Of a DNA stretch of 64,000 nt, positions 62,123 through 64,000 are shown piece by piece (positions within the stretch are counted from its first letter, which is position 1; every line of letters begins with the position of its first letter). The stretch is taken from contig DFUT01000010.1 in the NCBI GenBank assembly GCA_002381125.1, positions 1-64,000 on the forward strand, read 5' to 3'. The notes beneath the pieces are model-generated. The model was given only the letters and a program-made list of their open reading frames with translations. It ran no database searches and was not told the origin of the DNA. The translations under genes were made by a program, and so were the position numbers. The DNA is from Bacteroidales bacterium UBA4179. GTDB lineage: Bacteria > Bacteroidota > Bacteroidia > Bacteroidales > Dysgonomonadaceae.

Positions 62123-62581
62123 TTAGTTTTCCCCTTTTCGTGCAGAATAACTGATTTTAAGTGCATATGCTTTCCTTAATGCCTGCTTCACATCGCTAAT
62201 ATACTTCATCTTTGTGTTTTCATCAGCTTTGATTGAAACGGTCATAAACTGTCGGTCGGCTTCACTCAGTCTTTCTCTTTCTTGAGCAATGTATTCCTGA
62301 ATATCGCTAATCTCTGCCAGTTTATCGTTTAGCTGCATCCGGGTTCCCGTACCTAAGCGGGGATCCAAAGGAATACCGATATTAATATAAGTCACGAGCG
62401 ATTTCCTTTCAAGTTTCTGAACCTCAGACGCTGTAGGCAACGTATGTCTTACCATCAACGTTTCGGTACGCATAGATACCGTAACCATAAAGAAGAACAA
62501 TATGGCGAAAATCATATCAGGCAACGATGAAGTGTTCAGTTCGGGCATTTCCCGACCACCGGCTTTAGTAAATTTTCCCAT
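62123..62581 (-). CDS. exbD: ExbD/TolR family biopolymer transport protein (second copy)
   Basis: A 152-residue inner-membrane protein with one N-terminal transmembrane helix (SLPDMIFAILFFFMVTVSMR) and a periplasmic domain. The Asp in the membrane helix start, needed for proton coupling, is present in SLPDMIF. It overlaps the previous exbD gene's stop by one nucleotide. Together with ExbB it would power TonB-dependent uptake. Two different exbD genes in tandem are usual in Bacteroidota. Confidence 0.92.
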   Translation of the reverse strand: MGKFTKAGGREMPELNTSSLPDMIFAILFFFMVTVSMRTETLMVRHTLPTASEVQKLERKSLVTYINIGIPLDPRLGTGTRMQLNDKLAEISDIQEYIAQERERLSEADRQFMTVSIKADENTKMKYISDVKQALRKAYALKISYSARKGEN

Positions 62582-63225
62582 TATCTTCCTCCTCCTAGCT
62601 TATAATCTTTAGGTTCTGCCTCCGAAATGCGCTGCGGATACATTTTGTTGATCTGCTCTTGCTGTTCGGGGAGCAATTCGTTATATGCCTTCCCGAAATA
62701 TTTTTTGGCTGCTTCATCACGCAATTCGTTATATGCTCTTACCAACTCGTTTTGAACAGCGATATATGCTTTGTAACTTGTAGTAGCATCATTTTGCAAG
62801 GATATCACGTGATCAGCAGTAACCGGGACTTTCCCTATCGGAGGACCGAAATCCTCCTCAATCAGTTCCGGCAAGTCGGGGCGATTGTTTGGATTCAACA
62901 CAAACTCTTTTACCATATCCTTTAATCTTACTTTTCCTCCCTTTCCCTCCATTTCGGCTATATTGTTATACCATTCGTCTCCGGCTTGGGTTCTGACCAT
63001 AATCTGATCCTGGTAATTCACCAATACAACCATGAGGTTTCTTCTCTGAACATCCATTTTCTGGAGTTCCTCCTCGCTTTGAGGAGGTGGTGGCAACCGA
63101 CGCGCCAACCCACTATCGGTATCCATAGAAGAAGTTACAAGGAAGAAAATCAGCAAGAGGAAAGAGATGTCCGCCATTGAACTTGCATTAAGATTCGGAA
63201 CTTTTCTTTTTTTCTTCTCTGCCAT
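62581..63225 (-). CDS. exbD: ExbD/TolR family biopolymer transport protein (first copy)
   Basis: A 214-residue ExbD homologue, longer than its neighbour. Residues 1-35 give KVPNLNASSMADISFLLLIF with the proton-carrying Asp in SMADISF, then a single transmembrane helix. The periplasmic part has an insert and a C-terminal acidic/basic tail (residues 170-214, MYPQRISEAEPKDYKLGGGR). The start of the following gene overlaps its stop codon. Confidence 0.92.
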   Translation of the reverse strand: MAEKKKRKVPNLNASSMADISFLLLIFFLVTSSMDTDSGLARRLPPPPQSEEELQKMDVQRRNLMVVLVNYQDQIMVRTQAGDEWYNNIAEMEGKGGKVRLKDMVKEFVLNPNNRPDLPELIEEDFGPPIGKVPVTADHVISLQNDATTSYKAYIAVQNELVRAYNELRDEAAKKYFGKAYNELLPEQQEQINKMYPQRISEAEPKDYKLGGGR

Positions 63226-63263
63226 AATTTCTTTTACCTTTCTACATTCCCATCGAAGGGATC

Positions 63264-63752
63264 TTACTTGTTATTAGACTTTCTTTTCAACAAGGGCGAA
63301 AAAATCATTGCCAAGACTGCGAGCGCCAACATGATATACATAGAGTACATAAACATGTCGGTCATTTTCAGTCTTCCGGGAACATTATCCGGCCCCGTAT
63401 AACCTACAATATCCAACGGTTTGTCACTTCCCAACATGTAAGTGATAACAAACATTGCTGCAAATGCCACTATGACCAAAAGCGAATTGATAGCCTTTTT
63501 GGGTTGATTCTTCAAGGATGAGATGAAGTCGGCGATAGCAAATGCCAGCAAAACCAGTACGGTGCAACCCACCAAAAAGTATACCCAATACATTAACAAA
63601 TCGATGTACTTAGGCTCTGGAGCAGTTGGCACCAATCGCTGATCAACCGGCACTTCTCCTCCCAAAAAGAATAATGCCATTACAACTATGGTAATAGCCA
63701 TAGTGATATACATTACTATTCTGGAGGTTTTGTGTATTTTCGTTACAGCCAT
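63264..63752 (-). CDS. Membrane protein of the ExbB-ExbD operon
   Basis: A 162-residue protein with four hydrophobic segments: residues about 14-30, 52-72, 86-105 and 133-153. Loops are short, and the sequence KPLDIVGYTGPDNVPGRLKM lies between the last two. I do not recognise a functional family, but it sits between exbB (6 nt upstream) and exbD (38 nt downstream), where an unnamed small membrane protein is often found in Bacteroidota. It may be an accessory subunit of the energy-transducing complex. Confidence 0.7.
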   Translation of the reverse strand: MAVTKIHKTSRIVMYITMAITIVVMALFFLGGEVPVDQRLVPTAPEPKYIDLLMYWVYFLVGCTVLVLLAFAIADFISSLKNQPKKAINSLLVIVAFAAMFVITYMLGSDKPLDIVGYTGPDNVPGRLKMTDMFMYSMYIMLALAVLAMIFSPLLKRKSNNK

Positions 63753-63758
63753 GATAAA

Positions 63759-64000
63759 TTACAATTTTTTATATTTAACATTGTATTTGATCACTTGATC
63801 AAGGAAAGTGATGGAAGCATCTTCCATTCTATTGAGAATACCTTCCAATTTACTCAACAGATAATTATAGAATATCTGAAGAATAATAGCAACGATAAGA
63901 CCAAATACCGTTGTTAACAGAGCAACTTTCATACCGGCAGCAACAATTGTCGGGCTAATATCGCCTGCACGCTGAATATCATCGAAGGCCTGTACCATAC
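63759..64000 (-). CDS. exbB: ExbB/MotA/TolQ family proton channel protein, partial
   Basis: C-terminal fragment; the gene continues beyond the window at its 5' end. The visible part (about 80 residues) contains DISPTIVAAGMKVALLTTVF followed by GLIVAIILQIFYNYLLSKLE, the last transmembrane helix pair typical of MotA/TolQ/ExbB. It forms the proton-conducting ring with the two ExbD proteins encoded next. Confidence 0.9.
   Translation of the reverse strand, partial: MVQAFDDIQRAGDISPTIVAAGMKVALLTTVFGLIVAIILQIFYNYLLSKLEGILNRMEDASITFLDQVIKYNVKYKKL

Noticed and set aside
1..64000. Prophage, transposase, toxin-antitoxin or restriction genes
   Set aside because: None was found; all longer frames not listed are antisense or shifted copies of the annotated genes.

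Overview
The window looks like chromosome from a Bacteroidales bacterium (Bacteroidota). The main signs are a SusR-like hybrid two-component regulator, an AGE-type NanE beside a DapA-type NanL/NanA and an MFS NanT (the nanLET gene set known from Bacteroides), class III glutamine synthetase, DUF5606 and DUF4861 proteins, a tandem ExbB/ExbD/ExbD locus, weak Shine-Dalgarno signals, and repeated matches to the Bacteroidota promoter TTTG-N19..23-TAnnTTTG. I cannot name the genus from this sequence alone.

Layout. 1-8.5 kb: a uronate-catabolism operon (hybrid regulator, DUF4861 protein, uxaC, uxaE) closed by a shared terminator. 8.5-12.9 kb (minus strand): a membrane-NUDIX protein, lipA and a secreted dipeptidyl peptidase IV. 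12.9-13.4 kb: a long divergent intergenic region carrying a duplicated inverted promoter and an 11-bp-periodic repeat. 13.4-17.1 kb: dcp, an RRM RNA-binding protein, tsaB and a CDGSH protein. 17.1-19.7 kb: a nested inverted repeat, a hydrolase gene remnant, folD and ffh. 19.9-29.6 kb: mostly housekeeping genes (YngK-like glycosidase, Fur, purA, Zn peptidase, kbl-tdh, lactonase, DUF5606, cdsA, small wHTH). 29.7-36.5 kb: galE, a FemAB-like acyltransferase, a probable small RNA, plsC, kdsB and relA. 36.9-45.5 kb: a sialic-acid utilisation cluster (nanE, SGNH hydrolases, nanH, nanM remnant, GH20, nanT, nanA) in which three genes carry deletion or frameshift scars. 45.5-53.3 kb: rimP-nusA-infB behind a promoter and an attenuator-like hairpin, then skp, murI, cvpA and psd. 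53.4-60.7 kb: glnA (type III), manC, tRNA-Leu, pepT-gcvT, the SRP RNA and a WaaP/InaA-like kinase. 60.8-64 kb: an anaerobic sulfatase-maturase-like radical SAM protein and the 3' part of an ExbB-ExbD transport operon.

How the genes work together. The uronate operon would isomerise hexuronates toward fructuronate; the mannonate-forming steps are not in the window. The sialic-acid cluster would release sialic acid (NanH), import it (NanT), cleave it (NanA) and epimerise ManNAc to GlcNAc (NanE). The SRP protein Ffh and the SRP RNA are both present, 40 kb apart. The ExbB/D genes would energise TonB-dependent outer-membrane uptake.

No complete transposon, prophage, CRISPR array or defence locus was seen. 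The most unusual signals are non-coding: the dppIV/dcp divergent region, a promoter-plus-terminator small RNA at about 32.06-32.13 kb, the nested inverted repeat at 17.13-17.26 kb, and the leader hairpin of rimP-nusA-infB. Promoter, RNA and start-site calls are by eye; no folding program or database search was run.
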